This document shows, piece by piece, positions 1 through 4,733 of a DNA stretch of 5,114 nucleotides. A program made the position numbers and the translations under genes. Below the pieces are notes generated by a model. That model saw nothing but the letters and a program-made list of their open reading frames with translations, did not search any database and was not told the origin of the DNA. How positions within the stretch are numbered: the first letter of the stretch is position 1; the number at the start of each line of letters is the position of its first letter. Origin of the DNA: Candidatus Omnitrophota bacterium (GTDB lineage Bacteria; Omnitrophota; Gorgyraeia; Gygaellales; Profunditerraquicolaceae); assembly GCA_028717985.1 (NCBI GenBank), contig JAQUMS010000124.1, forward strand, positions 1 through 5,114, in the 5' to 3' direction.

Positions 1-1
1 C

Positions 2-358
2 AAAGGAATTGCAGGTACGTCTACAATAGAGCATGAGCGCGGCAGGCCTGCGGCGATTTCCCAGGAGTTCCCGCTGGATTATTTTACCTGTTTCGCTAAA
101 ACAAGAGATGCACTACAGGGAATACAGGCGTATACCTACGCGGGAAACATTAAACAACATATGCTCGCGATTTATATATCCTCGTCCGACACTACGCCCG
201 TGGGCATCTTTTTTACCGAAAAGGGCAAAAACTCGACTATGATTGAGGTTTCTTCTCCCAGTACCTATGGTAAGGAGTTTATTTCTAAAAAAATCTTTAC
301 TTTTTTAAGCGCGAAGCCTCTTTCCAATCAGGAAAGTGTGAAACCTGAGACAAAATAG
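2..358 (+). CDS. C-terminal part of a small conserved protein, probably an exported DUF3568-like lipoprotein (5' end missing)
   Basis: An open frame enters from the left edge and ends at TAG 356-358, giving about 118 residues. It stays open upstream of the first internal ATG (161), so the true start lies outside the window. The visible part has an N-terminal stretch (KGIAGTSTIEHERGRPAAIS), a helix around DYFTCFAKTRDALQGI, and strands around MLAIYIS, PVGIFFTE and TMIEVSS. A last helix (KEFISKKIFTFL) and a polar tail follow. The order helix, three strands, helix, with a T-x-I-x-[IV]-S-S strand, parallels the DUF3568 lipoprotein at 2821-3204, so I infer a periplasmic or outer-membrane small protein. 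The signal peptide cannot be seen and the reaction, if any, is unknown. The coding frame is well supported and the family link is tentative. Confidence 0.68.
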   Translation, partial: KGIAGTSTIEHERGRPAAISQEFPLDYFTCFAKTRDALQGIQAYTYAGNIKQHMLAIYISSSDTTPVGIFFTEKGKNSTMIEVSSPSTYGKEFISKKIFTFLSAKPLSNQESVKPETK

Positions 359-384
359 GTTTTATGGCAGTTTTCGGCATATTT

Positions 385-415
385 TTGCTGACGGAAGAAA
401 AGTTTGTGGTAAAAT
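385..415 (+). promoter_or_regulatory. candidate promoter for the zinc-finger gene (extended -10)
   Basis: TGGTAAAAT at 407-415 is an extended -10 (TGn plus TAAAAT, one mismatch to TATAAT). A poor -35 match, TTGCTG at 385-390, lies 19 nt away, so the extended -10 would carry recognition. A start near 422 would leave a leader of about 73 nt before the ATG at 495. The 136-nt gap after the upstream stop supports a fresh promoter here. Confidence 0.35.
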
Positions 416-494
416 TATACATATTCACCGCCTATTTTTGTATCCGGGGATAAGTGTCCTTTGAACATTTGTTTTAACTTACAATGGAGATGAA

Positions 495-677
495 ATGAAG
501 CGAAGCATAGTTAAGTGCGGACATTGCGACGGGACAGGGAAATGTTCACGGGGAGACCAGGGGTTTAGTTGTAGTTCCTGCCAGCGAGAAGCGGGTATTG
601 AAGACCGCGGTGATACGAATAAAGTTCATTGCGGTATTTGTAAAGGGACAGGGAAAATTCTGAAAGAATGTTATTAG
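495..677 (+). CDS. small zinc-finger protein with two DnaJ-type CxxCxGxG motifs
   Basis: This 60-residue protein starts at ATG 495 behind GGAGA (486-490). It has two CxxCxGxG motifs of the DnaJ cysteine-rich (CR) type: CGHCDGTG at residues 8-15 and CGICKGTG at 46-53. Between them is a plain CxxC pair (C26, C29), with extra cysteines at 17 and 59, eight in all. C8, C11, C46 and C49 would make one zinc centre, and C26/C29 with C17 or C59 a possible second. DnaJ has four such motifs; here two stand alone with no J domain or substrate-binding domain. Similar free-standing mini-zinc-fingers (for example the YuiA type) lack an assigned reaction; protein or RNA contact, or redox sensing, are guesses. 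A 12-nt DNA repeat (gggacagggaaa at 531 and 645) encodes the matching parts of both motifs. The YbgC gene starts 26 nt downstream, so they may be co-transcribed. Confidence 0.85.
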   Translation: MKRSIVKCGHCDGTGKCSRGDQGFSCSSCQREAGIEDRGDTNKVHCGICKGTGKILKECY

Positions 678-703
678 TTTTTTGAGGTATTCATACAAAA
701 TCC

Positions 704-1099
704 ATGAAAGACTTTTATATCGAAAAAAAGATTTATTATCACGATACCGACTGCGGCGGCGTGGTATATTACGCGAATTACCTGAAGTTTATAGAAGAAA
801 GCCGGTCTGAATATTGTCTTTCTCAGGGCGTTTCCCTGAAAGAGTGGTCCGATAAGGGCCTGCTTTTTCCGGTTGTCCACGCTGAGATCACGTATAAAGC
901 CCCTGCCCGGTATCAGGATACGATCAGGATTTTTTCCAAACTTGAAAAGATCGGGAATACATCCGTGAATTTTTCTCATGAGATTCGAAGAGGGGATACT
1001 CTTTTGATACAATCTCAGGTGGTTTGGGTGTGTGTGGGGAAAGATTTCAAGCCGCACGCTATTCCCGAAGAGATCCGCACAAAACTTAGTAGGTCATAG
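704..1099 (+). CDS. ybgC: YbgC/FadM-type acyl-CoA thioesterase (hotdog fold)
   Basis: This 131-residue protein has the usual length for the YbgC family of cytoplasmic acyl-CoA thioesterases, which hydrolyse acyl-CoA to free acid and CoA. The signature YYHDTDCGGVVYYANYLKF spans residues 11-29. D16, the second Asp of DTD, corresponds to catalytic Asp18 of E. coli YbgC, and N25-Y26 match the conserved [NS]Y. The long hotdog helix follows (FIEESRSEYCLSQG), then the beta-sheet (VVHAEITYKAPARYQDTI, with the typical Y-x-x-P-A-R-Y-x-D). The ATG at 704 is the only start available, because an in-frame TGA lies at 683. Its only Shine-Dalgarno-like match, GAGG at 684-687, is rather far away (16 nt). In proteobacteria YbgC sits beside tol-pal genes; here it precedes a transporter, so that link is absent. 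The physiological substrate cannot be read from the sequence. Confidence 0.93.
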   Translation: MKDFYIEKKIYYHDTDCGGVVYYANYLKFIEESRSEYCLSQGVSLKEWSDKGLLFPVVHAEITYKAPARYQDTIRIFSKLEKIGNTSVNFSHEIRRGDTLLIQSQVVWVCVGKDFKPHAIPEEIRTKLSRS

Positions 1100-1147
1100 A
1101 TATAGTAAATCAATATCTTTGACCTATTAGCTATGACCTATCAGCTA
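1090..1147 (+). repeat. intergenic repeat element with competing hairpins (TAGGTCA heptamers)
   Basis: TAGGTCATAGATAT at 1090-1103 pairs with 1113-1126, giving 13 pairs with one T-T mismatch and a 9-nt loop. The same left arm (taggtcatag, 1090-1099) is also a perfect 10-bp complement of ctatgaccta at 1131-1140. Right of the first hairpin is a 14-nt tandem duplication: tgacctattagcta at 1120-1133 and tgacctatcagcta at 1134-1147, with one difference. The element begins inside the last codons and stop of the thioesterase and ends 5 nt before the transporter ATG. There is no U-tract after either hairpin, so it is not a standard terminator. Confidence 0.8.
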
Positions 1148-1152
1148 AGTGT

Positions 1153-2718
1153 ATGGCAGGAAAAAGAGACAACTGGGGTTCCCGGTTAGGCATTATAATG
1201 GCGGTGGCGGGTTCTGCCATCGGCCTGGGGAATTTTCTCCGTTTTCCCGCAAAAGCCGCTACCAACGGCGGCGGCGCGTTTATCATTCCCTATCTTGTGG
1301 CTCTTTTTCTGCTTGGGATTCCTTTGATGTGGATCGAGTGGACACTGGGCCGTTACGGCGGTGGATTTGAACACGGAACGGCGCCGGGGATTTTCCACAG
1401 TGTCTGGAAGAAAAACCGCTTTATAAAATATTTCGGCGTCATCGGTATCTTTGGCCCTCTCGTAATCTTCATATATTACTCATACATTGAGTCCTGGACT
1501 ATGGCTTACAGCTTTTTCGCGCTGTTAGGAAAATATTCGGCGATACACGATCAAGCCGGGATGCAGAGCTTTTTGCGGGGGTTCCAGGGAATAGAGAAGA
1601 ACAGTTATTTTAACGGCCTGCATGTTGCGTATATCTTTTTTCTGCTGACGTTTATCATTAATATCTCGGTTATTTATTACGGTATTAAAGGCGGGATTGA
1701 ACGCCTCTGTAAAATAGCGATGCCGTTGTTGTTTATTTGCGCGTTTGCTTTAATGATCCGTGTCTTGACTTTGGGCGCTCCGAATCCGCTGCATCCCGGA
1801 TGGAACATTTCCAATGGAATGGGGTATTTGTGGAATCCGGATTTTTCCGCGCTTAAGTCCGCGAAGGTATGGCTTGAAGCGGCAGGGCAGATTTTCTTTA
1901 CTTTAAGCGTGGGTATAGGCGTTATTCTTACCTACGCCAGTTATTTGAAAAAAACCGATGATGTGGCTCTGTCCGGCTTGACCGCCGCCAGTACCAATGA
2001 ATTTGCTGAAGTGATTCTTGGCGGCAGTATTGTTATTCCTGCGGCGTTTGTATTTTTCGGCCCTGTGGATATACAATCCATTGCCCAGTCCGGTGTTTTT
2101 AACCTGGGATTTGTAACTATGCCCCTGGTTTTAAATCAGCTTCCCTGGCCGGAAATTTTCGGATTTTTATGGTTTTTTCTGCTCTTTTTAGCGGGGGTCA
2201 CTTCTTCCGTGTCATTAGCACAGCCTGCGGTAGCGTTCATTGAAGATGAGTTTAACATCAGCAGGAAAAAGGCCGTATTTATTTTCGGCGCCGTGTCTTT
2301 TATTTTATGCCAGCCCGCGATATTCTTTTTGAAAAACGGCGTGGTTGACGAATTGGATTTCTGGGGCGGGAGTTTCTTTTTAGTGTTGTTCGCGACGATT
2401 GAAACTATCCTTTTTGCCTGGGTATTCGGCATGGAAAACGCCTGGGATGAGATCCATAAAGGCGCGGATATGCGTATCCCGAAGGTATATAAATTTATTA
2501 TTAAATATATTACACCGTTATTTTTATTTTTTATTCTGGGAATGTGGACGTGGCAGCAGATGATCCCGGTTGCCTTGATGAAGTACGTGAACCCGGCTGA
2601 TAGGCCGTATGTGTTAGCAACGCGTATCGCCCTGGTTCTGATTTTTGCCACATTGGGCGTTTTGGTTAAAATTGCCTGGAGCCGGAAAAAAGTTCATCCG
2701 GCGAGGAAACCCGCATGA
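1153..2718 (+). CDS. LeuT-like sodium:amino-acid symporter (neurotransmitter:sodium symporter family, SNF/NSS)
   Basis: This 521-residue inner-membrane protein has about 12 hydrophobic segments and imports an amino acid with sodium. Segment 1 carries GSAIGLGNFLRFP at residues 20-32, in the same numbering as LeuT (G20, A22, N27, R30). Segment 6 has the unwound FTLSVGIG (249-256, LeuT F253-G260) and segment 8 AGVTSS (347-352, LeuT A351-S356). Na1 ligands A22, N27, T250 and N282 and Na2 ligands G20, I23, A347, T350 and S351 are kept. E286 (LeuT E290) predicts chloride independence. Pocket changes against LeuT are N21 to S, F259 to I255 and I359 to L355, so a hydrophobic amino acid is likely but identity is open. 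Extracellular-gate residues R30 and D400 (LDFWGG) also look conserved. ATG 1153 is the only start after an in-frame stop at 1120. No clear Shine-Dalgarno is visible, and the repeat element lies directly upstream. Confidence 0.96.
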   Translation: MAGKRDNWGSRLGIIMAVAGSAIGLGNFLRFPAKAATNGGGAFIIPYLVALFLLGIPLMWIEWTLGRYGGGFEHGTAPGIFHSVWKKNRFIKYFGVIGIFGPLVIFIYYSYIESWTMAYSFFALLGKYSAIHDQAGMQSFLRGFQGIEKNSYFNGLHVAYIFFLLTFIINISVIYYGIKGGIERLCKIAMPLLFICAFALMIRVLTLGAPNPLHPGWNISNGMGYLWNPDFSALKSAKVWLEAAGQIFFTLSVGIGVILTYASYLKKTDDVALSGLTAASTNEFAEVILGGSIVIPAAFVFFGPVDIQSIAQSGVFNLGFVTMPLVLNQLPWPEIFGFLWFFLLFLAGVTSSVSLAQPAVAFIEDEFNISRKKAVFIFGAVSFILCQPAIFFLKNGVVDELDFWGGSFFLVLFATIETILFAWVFGMENAWDEIHKGADMRIPKVYKFIIKYITPLFLFFILGMWTWQQMIPVALMKYVNPADRPYVLATRIALVLIFATLGVLVKIAWSRKKVHPARKPA

Positions 2719-2816
2719 GAACAGAAGGCTGGATTTTTTTAATTTTGTCCTGGGGAATGATTCTTATTCTGGCCGCGTTTTGTTTTACACGTGTACTTTC
2801 AAAAAAAAGGATGTAA
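2715..2816 (+). CDS. MetS-like small subunit of the NSS transporter (33 residues, one membrane helix)
   Basis: ATG 2715 overlaps the transporter stop in an ATGA arrangement and has a good ribosome-binding site (GAGGAAA, 2703-2709). The reading frame encodes 33 residues and stops at TAA 2814-2816. It has a short polar N-terminus (MRTEG), one hydrophobic helix (WIFLILSWGMILILAAFCF) with a central W-G, and a basic C-terminus (TRVLSKKRM), which by the positive-inside rule would face the cytoplasm. Many bacterial NSS transporters are followed by such one-helix proteins; MetS, partner of the Corynebacterium methionine/alanine importer MetP, is the characterised example, where the small protein is needed for transport. 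Position, size, topology and overlap match that pattern. I infer an accessory subunit translationally coupled to the symporter. Which amino acid it serves is not shown. Confidence 0.85.
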   Translation: MRTEGWIFLILSWGMILILAAFCFTRVLSKKRM

Positions 2817-2820
2817 AAAT

Positions 2821-3204
2821 ATGAAAAAAATTATCGGATTACTCATGGCTGGTGTTTTAGGAATAACCTCAACCGGTTGCGCGCCTTTGATTATAGGCGC
2901 GGCTGTAGGGGGCGGCGCGGTATATGCCACCAGCAAGGATACTCTTGAAGGGGACAGCGATAAACCATACGAAAGTTTATGGCAGGCGGCCCTGAGTGAG
3001 GCGAATAAGCGCGCGATCGTGAAACAACAGGATGAAAGTACCGGGTATATCTACGCGGACTCCGGTTCGACCCGGATATGGATCAGGCTGGTTAAGCTGA
3101 CCCGGTCTACAACCAGGATTAAAATTTCCAGCAGGAAATTCCATCTTCCGAACCTGAAGATCGCCCAGGATTTGTTCCTTAAGATCGTGAGCGCCGCGGA
3201 ATAG
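2821..3204 (+). CDS. DUF3568-type lipoprotein of unknown function
   Basis: I choose ATG 2821 (127 residues): it has AGGA at 2808-2811 with 9-nt spacing, and MKK plus a hydrophobic stretch directly follows. An in-frame GTG at 2791 would add ten residues ahead of the signal peptide and lies inside the previous gene. The signal sequence ends at STGC (Cys20), then a glycine/alanine-rich segment (GAAVGGGAVY). Position -3 of the lipobox is S, not the usual L, V or I, so lipidation is likely but not perfect. The mature part shows a helix (YESLWQAALSEANKRA), strands (TGYIYAD, TRIWIRLV, TTRIKISS) and a last helix (IAQDLFLKIV), as in DUF3568 proteins. The gene starts 4 nt after the MetS-like gene, so it probably shares the transporter mRNA. 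No function is known. Confidence 0.85.
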   Translation: MKKIIGLLMAGVLGITSTGCAPLIIGAAVGGGAVYATSKDTLEGDSDKPYESLWQAALSEANKRAIVKQQDESTGYIYADSGSTRIWIRLVKLTRSTTRIKISSRKFHLPNLKIAQDLFLKIVSAAE

Positions 3205-3222
3205 TTCCTGAAAATAGAGTAC

Positions 3223-3248
3223 AATCAGAAGTACGTATTGATCTGATT
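3223..3248 (+). other. 7-bp stem-loop after the transporter operon
   Basis: aatcaga at 3223-3229 pairs with tctgatt at 3242-3248 around a 12-nt loop, 18 nt past the lipoprotein stop. No T-run follows, so it is at best a weak, factor-dependent or mRNA-stabilising end structure. No better terminator is visible between the lipoprotein and the tRNA. Confidence 0.25.
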
Positions 3249-3277
3249 CAGCTTAAATTCAAGTACAAATTAAACTC

Positions 3278-3305
3278 TTGTGTTTTTAAGCGTTTATTGT
3301 ATAAT
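3278..3305 (+). promoter_or_regulatory. candidate tRNA promoter
   Basis: A perfect -10, TATAAT, is at 3300-3305 with a half-matching -35 (TTGTGT, 3278-3283) 16 nt upstream. Transcription from about 3312 would give a leader of roughly 55 nt before the tRNA. The surrounding DNA is strongly A+T rich. Confidence 0.45.
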
Positions 3306-3366
3306 AAAAAGGCTTTTTTAACCGAAGTTTAAAAGAAATTTTCGATAGATTGAGGATAGTTTTTTA

Positions 3367-3438
3367 GCCGAGGTAGCTCAGTGGTAGAGCGCGGCCCTGA
3401 AAAGGCCGGCGTGGGGGGTCCGATTCCCTCCCTCGGCA
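3367..3438 (+). tRNA. tRNA-Phe (GAA), T-loop with C at position 55
   Basis: A complete cloverleaf of 72 nt including discriminator A73. The acceptor stem is gccgagg/cctcggc, all seven pairs. The D arm is gctc-agtggta-gagc with G18-G19. The anticodon arm is cggcc-ctgaaaa-ggccg with U33 and anticodon GAA, hence phenylalanine. The variable loop is 5 nt (gcgtg). The T arm is ggggg-tccgatt-ccctc with one G-U pair. The 3' CCA is not encoded (ATA follows), so a CCA-adding enzyme must complete it. The oddity is the T-loop: TCCGATT instead of TTCGATT, so U55, normally pseudouridylated and paired with G18, is C. All other core positions (U8, A14, A21, U54, C56, A58) look normal, so I treat it as a real gene, not a fragment. 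Confidence 0.94.
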
Positions 3439-3459
3439 TAAAAATTAATTCCGAAGAGC

Positions 3460-3490
3460 GTGGCGAAATTGTCGCAGAGAACTTCGCCAC
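3460..3490 (+). repeat. 8-bp inverted repeat downstream of the tRNA
   Basis: gtggcgaa at 3460-3467 and ttcgccac at 3483-3490 pair perfectly around a 15-nt loop. It lies in the 90-nt stretch between the tRNA and the palindrome at 3529. There is no T-run, so it is not a terminator alone. It may be a processing or stability structure in the tRNA trailer, or part of an inserted repeat. Confidence 0.5.
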
Positions 3491-3528
3491 ACATTACGAG
3501 TCGGGGCTTTCCTTAAGGCGCATTAATA

Positions 3529-3562
3529 AAAAAAGAGGAACATATATATGTTCCTCTTTTTT
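3529..3562. terminator. perfect 34-bp palindrome, probable two-way rho-independent terminator
   Basis: The two 17-nt halves are exact reverse complements. The core gaggaaca/tgttcctc is flanked by six A's on the left and six T's on the right, so a hairpin with a T-tract forms on either strand. On the + strand it would end the tRNA-Phe transcript about 90 nt past the mature 3' end. No minus-strand gene is visible to use the other direction. Confidence 0.75.
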
Positions 3563-3700
3563 GTTTTTATGCCAATACGGGGGAGTCTTACTTTACGTTC
3601 TCGGGGTAATAACGAGCCGAAGGCGAACGCCATAGGGCAGAGTCCTGACATTCCCGCCTGATTTTGTTCCTAATTATATTATCGCATCGTGTTTTAATCA
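3563..3700. other. non-coding spacer without a recognised element
   Basis: No supported gene. Short frames here (for example ATG 3569 to TGA 3659) have no ribosome-binding site and no family likeness. The segment 3575-3658 is clearly more G+C rich than its surroundings and holds short complementary pairs (cgttc 3596-3600 with gaacg 3625-3629; tcgg 3601-3604 with ccga 3617-3620). It may be a remnant of an inserted repeat or a structured RNA, but I recognise no class. Confidence 0.4.
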
Positions 3701-3728
3701 TTGGCACCCACATATATAGTGGTATACT
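3701..3728 (+). promoter_or_regulatory. sigma70-type promoter of the pseudopilin gene
   Basis: TTGGCA (3701-3706) and TATACT (3723-3728) each differ by one base from consensus and are 16 nt apart. Transcription would start near 3735, leaving a leader of about 87 nt before ATG 3822. A second TATAAT at 3791-3796 has no -35 at a proper distance. Confidence 0.6.
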
Positions 3729-3747
3729 ATTTATAAAATAAATAGTA
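3725..3747. promoter_or_regulatory. 10-bp inverted repeat over the -10 region, possible operator
   Basis: tactatttat (3725-3734) and ataaatagta (3738-3747) are exact reverse complements with a 3-nt AAA spacer. The repeat overlaps the last four bases of the -10 and covers the predicted start site, the usual place for a repressor dimer. It is only A/T plus one G-C pair per arm, so chance is a real alternative. Confidence 0.4.
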
Positions 3748-3821
3748 ATGCACTAACACTTTTAGAATAGGAATTTTTTTGAAAGCCGGATATAATATTT
3801 TAAATCAGGGGGAGAGATACT

Positions 3822-4424
3822 ATGAAGATATTCCGGATTAAAAAACAGGCGTTTACCCTAATTGAGCTTATAGTTGTTATTGCTATTATTGCGGTACTGG
3901 CCGCGATTATCGCTCCGAATGCTTTCAAAGCGATAGAAAAAGCAAAAATAAGCACCTGTATATCCGACATAAAAGCCATTAAAACAGCAGCATTGGCTTT
4001 TTATGCGGACACTGGTACCGTTCCCTGTACCAAAGCAGGGGGATGGGGAGAGGATCCTGGTTTTACGAAGGAGATTACTCCTGCCAATTGCTGGGCGAGT
4101 GAAGGAGGTTGTGCGGCCGGATGTACCAATGTGTTGGGATGGGACGGCCCTTATCTGGAAAAATGGAAGCGGAGTCCGTGGGGAACAGGTGGTGGAGGAA
4201 AGTATGATTGGGAACGATGGGCTAATTACAGCCCCCGCGGTATGGGAATTACCTGTGCGTTATCAGGGGTTGTAACACTTGAATCATATGGAGCTGTACC
4301 GGTGGCTTCTTTACAGAAAATAGACAGCGTTTTGGATGAGGGTAATTTATCGAATGGATACGTTTTCGTTGAGGGCGATGTGAGCAATCCCAGTTATATG
4401 CAGCTTGTCGTAACATGCCAGTGA
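3822..4424 (+). CDS. type II secretion GspG-like pseudopilin / type IV pilin-like protein
   Basis: This 200-residue protein starts at ATG 3822 behind a strong ribosome-binding site (AGGGGGAG, 3807-3814). Its class III signal is textbook: a short basic leader (MKIFRIKKQA), then FTLIELIVVIAIIAVLAAII with Glu at mature position +5 (E15), which prepilin peptidase cleaves and methylates at F11. Position -1 is Ala10, not the usual Gly. After the helix (SDIKAIKTAALAFYADTGTVP), GPYLEKWKRSPWG at 109-121 and KYDW match the GspG-type YL-x-DPWG-x-Y region, with S for D. It would be a subunit of a pseudopilus or pilus anchored in the inner membrane. It is longer than typical GspG (about 140 residues), with a cysteine-rich insert (C69, C90, C97, C101) and a long tail with C145 and C199. 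No other secretion gene is in the window, so it may be an orphan or minor pilin. Confidence 0.9.
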   Translation: MKIFRIKKQAFTLIELIVVIAIIAVLAAIIAPNAFKAIEKAKISTCISDIKAIKTAALAFYADTGTVPCTKAGGWGEDPGFTKEITPANCWASEGGCAAGCTNVLGWDGPYLEKWKRSPWGTGGGGKYDWERWANYSPRGMGITCALSGVVTLESYGAVPVASLQKIDSVLDEGNLSNGYVFVEGDVSNPSYMQLVVTCQ

Positions 4425-4462
4425 GCAGGTATAAATAAAGAAAAACAGGGCTCATAATTTTA

Positions 4463-4488
4463 GAAATTCCAGGAACACAACATTTATT
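4463..4488 (+). repeat. interspersed repeat, copy 1
   Basis: A 26-nt unit that matches copy 2 (4794-4819) at 24 of 26 positions and shares the 17-nt core ccaggaacacaacattt exactly with copy 3 (4865-4881). It lies 39 nt past the pseudopilin stop. Unlike copy 2, it has no inverted partner next to it. The three copies frame the RNA gene at 4633-4759. Confidence 0.75.
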
Positions 4489-4522
4489 TCTCAGGATTCC
4501 AGTGTAAGTGAAGTGATATTAC

Positions 4523-4540
4523 TATACCTTATAGGGTATA
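4523..4540. repeat. short A/T-rich inverted repeat
   Basis: tatacc (4523-4528) and ggtata (4535-4540) form a 6-bp stem around ttatag, about 75 nt upstream of the RNA promoter. It could be an operator or a weak hairpin. Nothing else is recognised between 4489 and 4597. Confidence 0.25.
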
Positions 4541-4597
4541 AAAAGTATTATTGTAAAATTCCGGTGAAGTTCGATTCAATCCTCGTCGATATTTAGT

Positions 4598-4625
4598 TTG
4601 ACAAAATCAAAATTTGTGATAAACT
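4598..4625 (+). promoter_or_regulatory. promoter of the structured RNA (consensus -35, extended -10)
   Basis: A perfect TTGACA (4598-4603) stands 16 nt from TAAACT (4620-4625), which is preceded by TGA (4617-4619), an extended -10. Initiation is predicted around 4632-4633, exactly where the first hairpin arm starts. The agreement of promoter and RNA fold strengthens both. Confidence 0.65.
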
Positions 4626-4658
4626 AATAATAGAAACGGGGATGAGAAGGTGAGTGAA

Positions 4659-4733
4659 ATGAACCGTTTCCAGAGCAAGAGTGAGGCTATGGAATTGAAA
4701 AGTGAGCCTCGTGAGGTTACAAAGTTGTGGTGA
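4659..4733 (+). CDS. possible 24-residue leader-type peptide inside the structured RNA
   Basis: ATG 4659 follows AAGGTGAG (4647-4654) at good spacing, and the frame runs 24 codons to TGA 4731. A GTG at 4650 would add three residues. The peptide is polar and charged, begins MNRFQSKSEAMELK and ends in Trp; it has no signal or membrane helix. Its start region lies in the loop of hairpin 1, and its codons contain the left arm of the terminator stem (4674-4682) and both inner hairpins up to the stop. A translating ribosome would therefore disturb the terminator fold, the layout of a translation-dependent attenuator. A 24-codon open frame can arise by chance, so the ribosome-binding site is the main support. 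Confidence 0.35.
   Translation: MNRFQSKSEAMELKSEPREVTKLW

Noticed and set aside
33..242. Plus-strand frame of 69 codons at the left edge
   Set aside because: It overlaps the better supported frame that enters from the edge and ends at 358, and it has no recognisable features.
674..1057. Minus-strand open frame of 127 residues opposite the thioesterase gene
   Set aside because: It is fully antisense to a clear YbgC gene, has no family likeness and no promoter or ribosome-binding site.
2136..2651. Minus-strand open frame of 171 residues opposite the transporter
   Set aside because: It mirrors the transporter's membrane segments; its composition is explained by the codons on the other strand.
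3381..3635. Plus-strand frame of 84 codons starting with GTG
   Set aside because: It starts inside tRNA-Phe and runs through the palindromic terminator, so it cannot be a normal gene. A decayed helix-turn-helix piece inside it is only a guess.
3779..3796. TTGAAA and TATAAT upstream of the pseudopilin as a second promoter
   Set aside because: They are only 6 nt apart, far too close to work together, and no other -35 is found at a proper distance.
4003..4275. Second plus-strand frame inside the pseudopilin gene
   Set aside because: Out-of-frame shadow of a gene with a strong ribosome-binding site and a clear pilin signal.
4249..4455. Minus-strand frame over the end of the pseudopilin gene
   Set aside because: Antisense shadow with no start signal and no family likeness.
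4569..4590. gttcgattc followed by aatcctcgtcgat, like the T-arm and 3' end of a tRNA
   Set aside because: The bases flanking the T-loop-like motif do not pair, and no acceptor, D or anticodon arm is found upstream.
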